Assembly (NCBI RefSeq): GCF_000002985.6
Contig: NC_003282.8
Span: 8,618,001-8,682,000 of the forward strand
Source of the DNA: Caenorhabditis elegans
Taxonomy: Eukaryota > Nematoda > Chromadorea > Rhabditida > Rhabditidae
DNA length: 64,000 nucleotides
Direction of reading: 5' to 3'
The notes below the pieces were generated by a model. It had not been told where the DNA came from. It worked only from the letters and a program-made list of their open reading frames with translations, and searched no databases. A program made the position numbers and the translations under genes. Positions 1-13,432 of this stretch are shown one piece after another. Each line of letters opens with the position of its first letter. The first letter of the stretch is position 1.

Positions 1-153
1 GGTGGAGTCGTTGGAGCTATTCTTTTCTCTGGAATATTCTTCTTTTTCGGTGTAGCATCTATGCGTGATAAAGTCTACTTTTTGGAAATTCCTGACATTG
101 TACAAATGTTTGGTATACCCTCGACTGTCCAGAATGCATCGTCATCGGGATAA
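1..153 (+). CDS. 3' end of an unidentified membrane-protein gene (partial)
   Basis: An open frame runs in from the window edge and ends at TAA 151-153, giving a 50-residue C-terminus. It opens with a glycine/valine/phenylalanine-rich hydrophobic stretch (GGVVGAILFSGIFFFFGV), then a short charged tail (MRDKVYFLEIPDIVQMFG) and a Ser-rich end. The hydrophobic stretch is long enough for one membrane span, so a C-terminal transmembrane anchor is inferred. An AATAAA lies 20 bases after the stop. Whether the exon starts inside the window cannot be seen. The family is not recognised. It could in principle be a spurious run-through, but the codon use, stop and nearby poly(A) signal look like a real terminal exon. 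Confidence 0.6.
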   Translation, partial: GGVVGAILFSGIFFFFGVASMRDKVYFLEIPDIVQMFGIPSTVQNASSSG

Positions 154-172
154 TGATTACTTATTAAACTCG

Positions 173-178
173 AATAAA
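173..178 (+). terminator. poly(A) signal AATAAA for the partial left-edge gene
   Basis: AATAAA lies 20 bases downstream of the TAA at 151-153, a usual distance for nematode 3' ends. Confidence 0.55.
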
Positions 179-256
179 TGATTGTTTGTATTTTGTTCTT
201 TTAAATACTGGCTTAAAATGTTACGGGTCCAGGTTTTGATCTTGAGAGTTAGATTG

Positions 257-262
257 TTTATT
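257..262 (-). terminator. poly(A) signal for the histone-fold gene
   Basis: AATAAA on the minus strand, about 60 bases past the stop codon of the gene at 323-779. The two genes converge here within 170 bases. Confidence 0.5.
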
Positions 263-322
263 CAAAAAAAAACGTGAATCTTTTTGGAAAATGTGCATCA
301 CAGAATTACTGTAAAAAATAAG

Positions 323-779
323 TCATGAAGAGTTAGATGGTCCTGTGGCACGAGTTGGTAAGATTTCGCTTTCAATTTCATCGAACCGGACTCTTTCAGG
401 GAAGAAATCTGAAAAAAACTCGGTATTTATTTTCTCAATTTTTTTTTAATTCGACTTACCTTTCAGCGCCCTGAACTCTGAATTGGCAAAGAACTCGGCA
501 ATTGAATCGTAGTCTAGAAGTCGGGAACCATTCTGCGTTGCTCCTCGCATCACTGTTCGCATGAATTCTTCCTGAAAAATAGAATATAACGAAGCGAGCA
601 ACATTTTTCCAATTTACGAGTGCTTTCGACATAATATAAAGACCGCTTTCATCAATTTCCAGCTCTTCTCTCGACGATTTAGACTGTTCTTCTATGAATT
701 CGAGCGGAACAACTATGGGACTGGGGTATGAAGTGAATAACGTGACATCTGATGGATCCAAGGGTCCCGATGACATCAT
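323..779 (-). CDS. Small histone-fold protein, CHRAC-15/POLE4-like
   Basis: Three exons, 779-618, 571-460 and 408-323, splice in frame to a 119-residue protein. Splice sites are GT..TTTTTCAG and GTAAGT..TTTCAG. Residues about 24-100 resemble the H2A-like histone fold of CHRAC-15/DPB3-type subunits: a short first helix (PLEFIEEQ), the central helix YIMSKALEEFMRTVMRG, a basic loop, then LLDYDSIAEFFANSEF and a final FPERVRFDEI. Known relatives pair with another small histone-fold protein in CHRAC or in DNA polymerase epsilon, so a nuclear DNA-binding role is inferred. There is no signal peptide or membrane segment. Two ATGs stand in tandem at the start, and TTTTTTTAG just upstream could be a trans-splice acceptor. 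The gene is divergent from lin-49. Family assignment is by eye, and NF-YC-like is the main alternative. Confidence 0.75.
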
Positions 780-2761
780 TTTTGCTCTAAAAAAATATCA
801 AATTACTTTTTGAAGCGGAAATAATGAATTAAAATGAAATAAAAAACTTTGAAAAAGAAAATTACTGTCGAGACAGTATGTTGAAGCGAAGAGACGCAGA
901 CAGAATGTATGCAAGTGTGCCCCGCTAGACACTATTTTTTTCAATTTTCAGATTTTGTTGTTTTTTGTTCATTTTTATTTTTCTGTTTTTTTCGGGTATT
1001 ATTTTATTATTGTAAATCTTCAAAGTTGAATTTTAAACAAGGATTTTTCTCAAAAATCCCAAAAAATTCGTAAATTATGTAGAAAGACTCAACTCGAACG
1101 AGTTACCGCTTTTATTTTCCATAGCTTACTAAAAATGGATATAAAGCTGTTCGATGTCGAAAAATCATTGGGAAATATTATATTCTAGAATATTTTTCGA
1201 CAAGCCTGATCATGTTAGTTGTAATACAATGAGAATTGTATATAATTTCCTTGTAATATTTCCTAAAAATCTAGGCTCTCCTTTTTGAGGATATATTGTT
1301 TTCTATTTACAACTGCTTTTCTATTTTTCTGTGAGCTTTCGCTCCATGATGTGTTAAAAACAACACGATGTGAGTGGTCGTGGCTCGGCTGACTCTTATT
1401 GACATTTTTTGAAAAAGATTATGTTTGCTTTTCGAGATGAATAGAACTGAAAAAAAAATCTCACGTTGCTCATGAGATAACACCAATTTTAGTTCTTACT
1501 ACTGAAAATATTAGAAAAATTAAAACATCATCGTGACTTTAATTTTTCAATTCTCCTTTTCTTCAACTTTTCAACAGTCAGCTTCCCAATCTAGTTTCCC
1601 CATCACAAGACAGCATTTGAAACAGTATAAAAACTGCGGTGAGAACACTTACAATCATCTTTCTAATTGTTTGTACAGTTTTAGTTAGTTTTCATTGAAA
1701 CTAATCAGAGAGAAGCTCTGCTCTTGAACTGTTAATGATGGACAATGCAATGCAGCAATGTGATTGAGTAACATGAATGGGAATTTCGCTTTAAAATACT
1801 CAAATTTCATTAAATTCAGAAATACCTCAAAACAATAACGAAAAATTTGCGAAATAATGCAAAATTTTCAATTATTGCTAAAAGGGCTTACCTTCTCATT
1901 TTGTTGGGATGAATATGAAACAGGGAGATAAGTTACAATGGAAAAACCGTATTTTTTAAGGTTTAATTATTTCGTCATCGTTTCCACTACTCCACCTTTG
2001 AGGTAATTGTTGTTTTTTTTGAAGGGAAATCCTCATTCGCGCTCCTCCACTTTTAAATCAGTATTTAATCTTCCCCCAAGGGATTCTCGAGATATATCGC
2101 ATTTTTAGAAAATTTTAAATTATTCTTAGTTGACTACTAATTTTCACTTTTTAAATATTCAATAAATATAAACTCTCGAATTTTCAGTTTCACTGATTCC
2201 TCATCTCTCTTTTTTGTGTATGTCTCCTGACACATACGTATATGTTATTGCGGGAGAAAGAGAAACAGAACAACACCATCATCGTCGTGTTCCTATTCTC
2301 TGAGTATCTCTGTTTCTGTGTGCTCTCTTATTCAAACTGTCTTACTGTCTGTCATACTCTCACTCTCTCACTTCAACGTCTTGTGGTGTTGTGTGAAGGA
2401 ATGAGGGCGTGTGTGTGTGCGCGCGAGAGTCATTTTTTGCAAATGTCACTCCTTGATTTTTCGATAATTTCCTTTTGATCGCTTTGTTGAAATACGTTTA
2501 TTTCAGAAACTCAAAATTTGGAAAATATATTCAATTGATTTTTAATTATCTCTTTTTTTAATTTATGAAATAATTTTGAAATTCAGCTCACTGATTTACA
2601 ATTGAGAATAATGTTGTGAAGCTTAATTCTTTCATTTTTCTCATTGATTATTTTGAGTTTTCGTAATATTTCAAATTTCCAGCTCAATATAATATTCATT
2701 TACTCGGAATCAAATCAAAACGCCTCGACGTGATAAATTATCATCCCGTCCTCATTCCAAT
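780..2761. promoter_or_regulatory. Divergent intergenic region between the histone-fold gene and lin-49
   Basis: About 2 kb with no convincing exon on either strand. It must hold the promoters of the two flanking divergent genes. It contains AT-rich runs, a CT-rich stretch near 2200-2370, a short GTGTGTGTGTGCGCGCGAG run near 2410-2428 and a TATA-like tract (AGTATAAAAACTG) near 1624. A 78-codon open frame at 2242-2478 is low-complexity and lacks splice context. An upstream TTTCCAG near 2682 could be a trans-splice acceptor for lin-49. Confidence 0.4.
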
Positions 2762-5700
2762 ATGGGGCGGGGACGTGGAGTTGCCATTCAGGAGACTATT
2801 GAAGAATGTCGTGACACGATTTCGGATAGAATTCAGTATAATCTTGGTTTGAATGAAAGCAAAGTTGTTCTAATGGATATAGTTACTGGTCCAAATCAAA
2901 ACGTTAGTTTACAAGAAAGAACTAAAAGATGGATGGCAGTGTCTGTGGACGCAAGAATGACAAAATTCAAAAAGGTAATATACTTCTACGTTTGAGAAAC
3001 ATTTTAAAAAAAGTTACTTTTCAGAATTTCTACCCAACAAATCAAAAAAATTCCAAGAATATTTCGAAAGATCTCGATCCACCTATTCAACGAGTAGATG
3101 CACATATTGTAACTCCAGTGGCTGGAAAATGTGGAATGCCTCTTCAGAAGTATGTTTTTTTAACTTTTAAAATTTTTCTACGTTGATAGGGAAAATTATT
3201 CATTTCAATACGATTTAGTAATCGTGTAAGAGGAGAACAATACAAAAAATACACATAAGAGACACACATAAATCATTTTAGGGGAAACAATAAAAATAAT
3301 AATACCTTACACATTCATAGAATTCCTAATTATCACCGGAAATGAAGTTAGAAAATATGAAAAAGTAGGGAAAGAAAGTTCCAGAGCTGTTAAAGCGAGG
3401 TAAAATTAGAAAAAAAAAGAAGAATTACATTCTTCTGAAGAAAAAGCTATTTTTATTTTCAGATTTCCTGAATTCAAACACGATCACGAGAAAATCAAGA
3501 TCGAAAGGGATGCGAAATACGTTGACTATTCAGTCGATGAATTTGACATGAGTTGGATGTCTATTATGAACGCGAAAAGGACAAAATTGGGTCTCGAAAT
3601 ATTTTCAGTCGCAATTTACGAACATTGGGTCGATCGGCTGGAAAAAATGTGCATTTGGAAGGTAAAACTAGTTTTAAATTCTGTCTGAAAATCGAGTAAA
3701 TTTTCTTAAAAATGAATTTGATTATAATATTTTCAGCCGAAAGAGTTCCATAAGCTGAAAGATGAAAACGGAGAGGAACTTGATGATGTCTGTAACATTT
3801 GCCTTGATGGAGATACATCAAATTGCAATCAAATCGTTTATTGTGATCGTTGTAACCTGTCAGTTCATCAAGATTGTTATGGTATACCATTCATACCAGA
3901 AGGATGTCTTGAATGTCGAAGATGTGGAATATCACCAGCAGGTCGTGTTAATTGTGTGTTATGTCCATCAACAACTGGAGCATTTAAACAAGTTGATCAA
4001 AAGAGATGGGTTCATGTTCTCTGTGTCATTTGGGTCGATGAAACACATTTTGGAAATACAATTTTTATGGAAAATGTGCAAAATGTTGAGAAAGCATTAC
4101 ATGATCGTCGTGCTCTCAGCTGCCTCCTGTGCAAAAATCGACAAAATGCTCGGATGGGAGCCTGTATTCAATGCTCCGAGACAAAATGTACTGCTTCATT
4201 CCATGTTACATGCGCTAGAGACAGTGGTCTAGTGATGCGAATAAATGAAACAGAAGATGGACAAGTTAATCGATTTGTATGGTGTCCAAAACATGCTCCA
4301 CCGCTCACTGATGCCGATCGAGAAATGAGACAGTTGATGTTAAGGAATGCTAGACGAGAAAATGAAAGAAAAGGACCTATGATAAGGTTTGAGAGTTTTT
4401 TAATTTTAAAATAGTTAACAGAATTGTACTTTGTCATTGAAATTTTTGAAAATTTTACTATTTGTTGCCAGAAAATATTGAAAAATTAAAAATCGAAAAA
4501 CTGAAAAAAGTTGATAATTCTACATATTTATGAAAAATATGATGGTATTTATGGGAATGATAAGAAATTGTTTTTGAAAAATGAAGAAGTAACATTAAAT
4601 TATTGATTTTTTTTTAGAAAAACTGTCACTCTTGCTTTGCGTTAAAGATAGAATCTATTAATTTAAAGAAAAGTTAAAGACGAAACTAGATAAATTATAA
4701 ATAAAATGATTTTCAGTATGCCAACTTTGATGAAATCAATGATTTCAACAATCTGCGTCGAACGTCCATTCTCTGATTACTCTGAAATCATCTATTTTTG
4801 GTACGAAAAACGATTGAATCGACTCGGAGCGCCTCTTCTCAAGAATTTTACGCAAGGTGCATCAAAGTCACGCAGACTTTTACCCAAAAGTACGATTTGT
4901 GGTCAATTGAAGAATGTTGAAACTTGTGAAATGAAGAAACAAGTAAATGCAGTGAAAGAGTCATTAGCCTCTGGATTGGAAATTTTTGATATGATTGTTC
5001 GACGAGAAGAAAGGAAAAAGGATATGGTAAGCTTATTTAGGATATTCTCTGTCGTTTAGGTAAAAAAACTCACAGACGTGTTTCCACCTCGAACTAAATT
5101 TTTTTTTAAACAAATTGTACCATATATACAAAATAAATTATTTCAGCTGAACTCGTACATCAGAATGTTTGAACGTGGTTTCAAACCGACCGAACTGTTG
5201 TGTCAAGAAGTTATCGAAGCTTTGAAAACAATCGATGCTGGAAAAGTTTTCGCGGAGCCGGTTGAGCTTGTAGGCTATACTGATATCATCGAAAATCCAA
5301 TTTGCCTGAAAGATATGTCTGAAAAAGCTGCATCTGGCAAATATTGTAAGTTATTTTTTGTATTTTGAATCGAAATTATGAAACTGCAAAATATTTTTGA
5401 GAATTCTCGGAAAACCAAAAATAAAAAATTCTCGATTTTTTCCCCGTACCAACTAAAACATAACATTCTTGATTTTTTTTTGTATTTTTGTCCGAAAAAA
5501 AAACCAAAAAAGAAAACGACAGCCATAAGTCGAACGCGTTCTATTATTGAAAAATTTTACCCTTTATAACAATTTTTATAGCCACCGTTGCTGCACTGTC
5601 CGCTGATGTTCAACTGATGCTCTCAAATTGTGCCACTTTCAATAAGGGAAATCGTGTTTATATTAAGTACGGTAACACATACCGGAAGGACAGTACTCCG

Positions 5701-7655
5701 ATCTTAGAAATCGCTGAAAAAGAAGAAGTCGAGCGATTAGCGTTGAAAACCGATGAGAAGTTTATGACACAGTTATTGAATGGAGTTATGGTTGAGTACA
5801 ACGGATGGGCACAATCACGAAATGAAGTAGCTAAAGAAATTCCACCACCAACACCGTCAAGAGGCAGAGGCACAGGAAGACGTCGTCAGAATCCATTTTT
5901 AGATGTTCAGGAATTGGATACCGATGATTCTAAGGATTCTAGCGCACTTTCAGAAATACCTGGAAGCTCTAAGAAGTCGAGCAGGAAACGTGGAATTCAG
6001 GATACTAAGATGGAGGAAGACGAAGAAATTAAACCATCGACATCTGGAACAAACGCAGTGGCGTCTGTGCCGTTGCTCTCATCGTCCAGGGAGTCGAAAA
6101 ATAAATCTAAATCTTCTGATGCAGACGTCTCAAGCCCAAAATCATCTTGGCTTGGATCGCCCAGCACTTCTCAGAATTTGCGACGACGTGTCCAAGGATT
6201 CTCGGGAAATGAATCATCTCCCAAAGTTCACAAGAAATTATCAACGGATAATCCATCGAACAGTAACCTTCGTCAGACGACGTTAACCAATTTTTTCGGG
6301 ACAAATCCAAAGACACAGCAACAAGTGACATTTGCAGATATGACAGCGACACCTTCAGGAAGCGGAAATAAAAATGGTATGAGTTTTTTGTGGATAAGCC
6401 TTTCATCTCATCCGATTGCATTCCCCAAAAGTAGTATAATATGTAATTTGATCATTTGCAGTTTCACAAAGATCTCTATTTGACACTCCAAGTACCTCCA
6501 AAGCTTCATCTTTCACATCTCTATCATCTACTCGCCCTTCAACCAGAAGTACTTCTATTATTCCAACTATCAATAAGAAAAATGCATTCCGAATGTCATC
6601 AGCATCTATTCAAAGTCCATTGCCAACGACGAAAAAGATTGGAGTTCGAGCTATGGCAACTGATGATGAAGAAGAAGATATAGTTATTCAACCTCCTCCA
6701 AAAGAAATGACAACTCAAGAATTGGAAGCTGAAAAACTGAAATCAGCTGAAAATGAAGCTATGTCAAAGTTCGCACACAATCAATTGGTTATTGTTGATG
6801 GAAGAGCTGCAAAGTAAGTTCTCAAATTTCTGAAACTTAAAAAAAATTCTATGAAAGTGTTAAGATAGAGATTTTTCGTACGGTATTATTTAAATTTTTA
6901 TAATAATAGATAATATTATACATTTCTTCACATTAAAATAATTATAAATAGTGCAATTTTCCAGAGTAATCGAATCTCGACTTGCTCACTTGGCTTCCGA
7001 TATTCATCACGAACAAAGACAATCAATGATGAAAAAGCGTCGGGAAGTACTCTCTGAAATCCCTCAAGCCGCAGTTATTTATGTGGAATTCTTTCAAAAG
7101 TCGAACACTTTAGAGAATTTCCAATGGGTGACGCCTGACAAAGTGGAACTTCTCGATTTGAATAATATCGGCCAACGATCACCTAAAATTCCCGGTTTGA
7201 AAGCTGCAAAAGAGTGGTGAGTAGATAATCTTTTTAAATATTTCATTTCAAAACATTCACAATAATTGACGGTTTAGGGAAAAATTAAAAATCAAAGTGT
7301 TTTGCTTCAAAATGCCAAACATAATCTTAAATTCAAAATAAAGCATGAAAGAAAAATTGAAAATTAAAAAAGCATGAAATATCCCATTTTTTGAACGATT
7401 TTTAAATTTTGTCTCAATTCCCTAATTCCATGCTAGTATTTTCTCAACAAAAAAAAGATTTGGAGAATTTAGCGAAATTGAAAAATAACTTTTCTAAATT
7501 AAAAAAAAATCTTTCTCGATTTTTTTTTCGTTTTTGGGTATTTTAAAGCAAAATCCCTATTCACTCTGATCCACCTCTACGATGTGAATTTTCAATTTTT
7601 TTTTAATTACAAAAATTTCAGGCACCAAAAAGTTCTCAACGGCGAAGATGTCTAA
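2762..7655 (+). CDS. lin-49: LIN-49, BRPF-type PHD-finger and bromodomain protein
   Basis: Ten exons: 2762-2974, 3025-3149, 3463-3661, 3737-4386, 4717-5026, 5147-5345, 5582-6376, 6462-6813, 6965-7216, 7622-7655. They join in frame to 1042 codons. Order of domains: an enhancer-of-polycomb-like block ([18 protein letters not shown]) near residue 150; PHD finger 1 ([20 protein letters not shown]) at about 198-245; a zinc knuckle and extended PHD (CVLC, HVLCVIW, CLLC, CPKH) to about 370; a bromodomain at about 515-620; a Ser/Thr-rich basic linker; and a short degenerate PWWP-like end (VIYVEFFQ). BRPF proteins scaffold MOZ/MORF acetyltransferases on chromatin. lin-49 is known genetically as a trithorax-group-like regulator of hindgut and neuron identity. 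The identification is from memory of the family, the length and the dgk-4 neighbour. Confidence 0.93.
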
Positions 7656-8125
7656 GTCTCATCATTTACATGACAACAACTTTTCGTGTTTTCAGTCATT
7701 TTACATTTTCAATCAACAAAACTATTGTATTATATATCATGTTATACATAATATTTTCTTATTCGTCTCCTCAATCACCACTGAAACGTGTTCCGATTAT
7801 CCGGAAATTTTCCACACTTATTGACATTTCTTACCGTATTTCCCATGGTTTTTTGTATCATGTGATCCTCGCCCCCTTTAAAATTGTTCGCTAGAAATTT
7901 ACCAAAACAGTAGAAATCAACAAATTTATCTATTTCTCTTTTGCAAAAACCAGTTTTTTTGGTCCCCGTTGACTCGTTGTTTCCTTTTTTCCATATCAAT
8001 CGATCTATCCTCACTCCGAATTTCACTACTTTATCGCAAATTTTTGTCCATGGTTAATTAATTGAAACCAGAACAATTGGAAATATTTACCTTTTTTCAC
8101 GCAATTTACTGTAAAATACCACGTC

Positions 8126-8131
8126 AATAAA
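8126..8131 (+). terminator. Candidate poly(A) signal of lin-49
   Basis: AATAAA about 470 bases after the TAA at 7653-7655. This distance is longer than usual, so another variant signal closer to the stop is possible. Confidence 0.35.
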
Positions 8132-11100
8132 TTTAATTTTACGCATCTTAAAAAATGCCTACTGTTTTAAATATTTTCAGTTGGATTTCTTCTTTTACTT
8201 CTATATTTCTATCAATTTTCATCATTGCTTGATTTTTCTACAAATAGTGTGTTTTTTTTTCGCTTTTAGAATCAAGAAATCCTTGTAAAAACTTTGAAAA
8301 ATTTTAATTTAGGCGAATATGGTAAAATTTAGAAAATTGAACGTAGAAAATTACTACTTGTTTCACGAGTTCAATTCAATTAAAATTCCGCCTCCTATTC
8401 CTTCGTCCCGCCTCTTTTTCTATCGAATGATATTAATTGAAAAGCCTACTCTTTCTCTTACTCCGGAGCTTCACCACGCCGTTTATCCAATTTGAGCTCC
8501 CCGACACGCACATACACATTTCGAAACGTGTATTGAGCAAGAGTAAGAAAAAAAAATGGAAAGAGTAACGGAGAAAAAACCGAAATGAATTGAATTCTAG
8601 TGTCCCCCGCAGTCGCCCCACGCCCGCCCCACGCCCATATTTCTGCGTTTATTTCATTTTTTTTCTTCCCCGCACATTTTACACGCAACATTTTGTGCAT
8701 TTTTGACGAGGTTCCGCATATTATAGAGAGCTTGTGATCTTGATACGAGATTTATTTTCACGCTTCTTCATTCTTGTTGGAAAAATTTAATTTTTTCAAG
8801 CGAAATCTGCTCTTTCAGTTAGTTTCGAAATGTACTAGCAAGAGCTCTAATTTCACTCTGTACAAACTGTTCGAGGCAATTCTGAATTATTGAGATATAA
8901 TACTTCCTTGCTTTGTTATTTCTTCTTTTAATTTTTTGAATACATTTCAGAAACACATTTCAATCTAGAGACAATGCAAACTCATTAGATGTTTGCAACA
9001 ATCTTTGTGAGCAAATACTAGTCGGTCAAGTTACTCTCTTTTTGAACAACCGTTCCGATTTCTACTAATACTTTGCAATACTGTACATACATAATATTTG
9101 GCTTATCAATGCTTCAATCTGCAATTAAAACGCTCAGATTAAGGATACAGTAACAAACTGTTACGTTTATATGATCTTCAGATGTTTCTGATCGAAGTTG
9201 AAGACAATTTAGTGGGAAATCTTTTTTCGTCAGTTTTTCACTGTCCTTCTCATCATCACCGCTTTCCCACTCCATAACCACCGGCATTCCCATCATCGTC
9301 ATCATTGACTCCCGATCATCGATGGTCGTCATTTTCTTTTTCCATCCGATTCTCTCGATTTAACGCTGTATTCTGTACTTGGTTCTCGGTACCAGAATCT
9401 CGCTTCCAGTCTGCGTTTCTCCTTATAATTCAGCCCTACATCTCAATTTTTCCATTCAAATTGGTTTTTGCTGTCCGCGCTCCTCCTCTTCACCACCATA
9501 GGCCCTCTCGATCGTTCCCTTGCGCTGTCCGACCAGCCGCCTACGTCTAACCACACACATACTTTTTTGCCCCACAGGAGAGCGCAGAGAAGGCATCTGT
9601 CTTTTTTGTTTGTGAACTTCTGCCTTTTTCTCTCAACATTTGTATGTTTGTCAGTCTCTACTGTCCCCGATTGGCATGCTGCCAGTTTGCACTTTTGTCA
9701 TTCTATGCCGTTCCAAGTGGATTGAACGGTGGGGTCAGACCAGAATAGCCCGGGTTGTTACGGTTCTTTTTCAGCAGCTGTCAACAAGAAGTTCCTTGAT
9801 CAAGACTACAATAGCGTCTTTTTGAAAATGGAGTTTTAATAATTACCAAAATCTACAAGAGTCATCTTAAAAGTTAAGAGAAAACCGTTATTTTGAATTC
9901 AGAAAAAATGAAACACACTTTCAGTTTTCTGGCGAGCTTATGAAACAATGATACAAAATTGGAAATTATATGGCGTAACATTAAATCGTAGTTTCTATTG
10001 TGATCCTATAAATTTCATATTTATAATTGGCTACTACAGGCAGCCACTACAATAATAATTGTCAGTTTTTAATTACATTACTCCGAAGCTATTTTGTTAT
10101 AGGTAAATGTAGTGTGTATAGATAACTGAATCTGTATGGTACATCTATTTTCTGCGATTTTCTTGTAATTTCCACGACTATTCGCCAAATTTGTGTGGTA
10201 ACCTGTTATTTTCAATTTTAACAAGTGAAGAGGTTCAGACTAGATGCAGACTATGATTGCTACTGTAGTTTCGTGATGCGGTAGACTTTTCCTTCATGAA
10301 AGTCCCTTTCTGTTGGTTGTCATAATGCAGTTTATACTTCTTTGTTTAAAAGATGGAGCAGAAATCTCCAAGAATACGATGAAGCATGTGTGTATGTGCA
10401 AAAAGTGTGTTGGCGGAAGATGCGACTCTTCGTCTTCTTCTTCGTCCTCACTCCTCGTTGTAGATTCCTAAACAATTTCCTGTCTCGTCCTGTGCAGTCC
10501 GATTCTTCGTTTTTTGTCCTCCCACTCTCTACTTTCCATTTGTGAAGCTACATCGTCCCACGCGCTGAGTGACCTTCGGAATCTCAAATCGTAGTGACGT
10601 ATAGTTCTACGATGAATACCGGTACTGAGAGATCTATCGGAAGATCCTTACGACATCTGGTGTTATAGTCGCACTCGGTCAGAACTGAGCCAGCTGCCTG
10701 AACCAGAGTAAACCAGATTTACGATGCCATTAATTCAGAATTTCAAAGTGGGCACATTAGTAGTGATGTAGTAGAAGTAATAGTAGTACTCCGCTTCTTT
10801 TTGGTTTTCCAATGCTTAGCTAGATATCCCCGTCTAAATCTTCATCATCATCATAATTCTGTAATCCGAGTAATCCTGCCAAAGATTTTTGAATAGATGG
10901 ATGTGCAGCCCACTCGTTTTTATTGAGCCACAGCCAGGATTAGGATGCTCTTTCGTTTTTCCTTCATTCTTCTCTGCAAAATGTGTTCTATAAATGATTG
11001 CATATACGATTTCTCCAAGATTTTTGATTGTTGTCTTGTTGGATAGATTGCTTCTATTGATAATATTATCGTACCTAGTTTCAGACCACAAATGATAGCA

Positions 11101-12775
11101 TCACTTCGAGCAAGCTCATTTTTAGAACCCTTACTTAGTGCAAAAATAATAATTTTGTTTTGTAAAGTAATCCTACTATTCCAAACACGCTCAGATATTC
11201 ATTATTCAGCTGGATTTGTCAGACTTTATTGTCGTTTGATTACTCTAAGAATTGGCTTGCTCAAAAAAGTAGAGTTTAAAAAACTAAATAATATATTTAT
11301 TTGAAACATGAATTCTCCAAAACACAGCTTGAGTGATATTCAAAACAAGTTATTTGATAACTCTACCCACGTGATACTTTTTAGATTATACAATTTCTGA
11401 TTATAGGCAAACTAGTCTACCCAATTAATAGAGAAAACACAAGAGACTATACCGGTTCAGGAGATGCTCATAGATACTGAGCATAGTAGAACACAGGAAA
11501 ACAGAATATGAAGTGAAGTGGGGATGAGATAGGAGGGAAGGATGAGCCTGTCTTTGTATCTCTCATCCGTTATATATCCATGTATCCTCTTCATTGCTAC
11601 TATGTCCTTCATCTATATATCTCTAGGTCTCTTTATTTCCAGTTCACCTCTCGATGGTGCTCCACACCGAGCTTCATCACAATCCCGTCCATCCGTCTCT
11701 TTCTCTCAAATCCAGGAAAGAGAATGACGCCCTTTTCTCCCTTCAACAAAGTGTCTGTGTTGGGTTGTGTATAACTGGCTGCGTCTATACATGATCCTGA
11801 TACTCTCTGGATAGTTTCTGTGTCTGCGACTGTTGCATGTCAACTGTCTCTTTGGTGGTCCTCTTGGCTCCGCTTCTTTTTTTTCCAAAACCAACCATGG
11901 TCTAGGGTGGCGAGAAGGGGGGACACCGCTTTCTCCTCATTTTTTTCCTTTTTCTCTCTTTTCCTGAATGGGGTGAGTAGGGGGAGGGAGGACATTGACG
12001 GGGGGCTCAGGTGTGTATGAATTATGGATTCTGTCTCTCTTTTTCTCTCGATCATCATCATCATCATCAACACGGCACTGGGCGATCAGTTTTTTGCACA
12101 CACACAAACTAAAACTAACATGCACCGAGGATTTGTCACCTCATTCGTCGCTCCGTCATTTCTGACCTCTATTCTGAGAAGATTAGATAAATTTGATTGG
12201 CTTCTTTTTTCTTTTGAGTCAAACATTCTTAGATGTTTGAAATCGGGTCCTCTGATTAGAAATTTCGAATTTTCATCCAATTTTCCCATTTATGTAAAAA
12301 ATGTATATCATAGCCCATTGTTTTGTTTATTGCGGTGACATTTATGAAATTGATACATCTCAAATGAAATTGTGACTAATTCTTCTAAAATTTCTACTTC
12401 CTGTTTTGGATATTTGAACAGATAATCAGATGATAACCTTTTCTCATTATAACTTCACCTGATTCTACCCTTTTCTCCTTGAATATTCCCATGATCATTG
12501 TGGTCACAACGTGAGAAACAAAACATCGAAAGTACGAAAACATGCGTCGGTAGACGTCACCTAAATCATTTTGTCACTAATTTTCATCTGCCCTTACTCT
12601 GAGGATGTGATCATTCTCAGCTGATAGCCAAGTCAGTTGATATCCAAAATTAGTTGAGTTTCAAAAAATCTTTTTAAATTTTTGCTCGAATTTTATTTTG
12701 AATACTACATAACATTTACATTCCCAAATTTTACATAATATTGGTTATCGTAATTTTAACGGATTTTTGGCATTT

Positions 12776-13030
12776 CTTCTTAAAGGCACACGGATTTATT
12801 CATATGGGTCTTGCCGCGCAAAAAAGTTTATGGTAGCCTATCTTTGAATTTTCGCGAATGTTTCCTCGGTTTTCCTTGCATCTTCAATAAAATTACTTCG
12901 TTTCAGCGAAGTTTGCCGTTTTTTTTTCAATTTTCTATCGAAAACGGTTAAAATCAGATTTCAATTACAAGTTTCAAAAAGAAAATTACCATAAACCGTT
13001 TTTTAAATTAATCCGCGCGCCTGTAAGAAG
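12776..13030. repeat. MITE-like inverted repeat upstream of dgk-4
   Basis: The left end (CTTCTTAAAGGCACACGGAT) and the reverse complement of the right end (CTTCTTACAGGCGCGCGGAT) agree at most positions across about 25 bases. The interior has no coding potential. This is the structure of a short non-autonomous DNA transposon. Confidence 0.6.
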
Positions 13031-13432
13031 GCACGTCAAAATCTATTAAAATTACGATTTTTACGCGTATTTAGAGATACTTTTCGAGAATTATGGATTT
13101 GTTTCAAAATTGTTGTTACTGGATATGCTAATTTGTATAATGTATTAATTGAAGCGAGTATCGTAATTTTATTAATACGAAAAAGGTTATTTTATCAAGA
13201 AAAAATTCGGTATGCATCTAATTAAATACGTTTATCTGCTTAAATTCGTAATGTATATATTCTCATTATTTCAAATATATTGTAATCTCTCTTTTCCGTA
13301 AATTCTTATTCTTCCAACAAATTTAAAATAACTGTTTAGCTGCCGCTCTGCTGGCCTTGGGGTGTACTTGTCCTGCTTCTGATTGGTGACGGACACAATT
13401 CACGTATATAACACTGCAACGCCATCACGTGA

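Larger units (their letters stand above)
7656..13432. other. 3' UTR of lin-49 and about 5 kb of DNA upstream of dgk-4
   Basis: No exon could be supported in this stretch. The first 500 bases contain the lin-49 3' UTR with AATAAA at 8126-8131. The rest is presumably the promoter and possible 5' non-coding exons of dgk-4. It contains CT-rich tracts (9300-9700, 11520-12060), a run of ATC triplets near 12048-12068 and an inverted-repeat element at 12776-13030. Open frames of 60-104 codons on both strands are low-complexity and show no domain. A dgk-4 exon coding a PH domain, present in mammalian delta/eta kinases, was sought here and not found. Confidence 0.5.

Noticed and set aside
2242-2478. 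78-codon open frame upstream of lin-49
   Set aside because: Pyrimidine-rich, no splice context, no domain, and separated from lin-49 exon 1 by stops.
9114-9332. Minus-strand frame beginning MTTIDDRESMMTMMGMPV
   Set aside because: Codon-like N-terminal half, but no donor leading to a partner exon and repetitive ATG/GAT composition; kept as non-coding.
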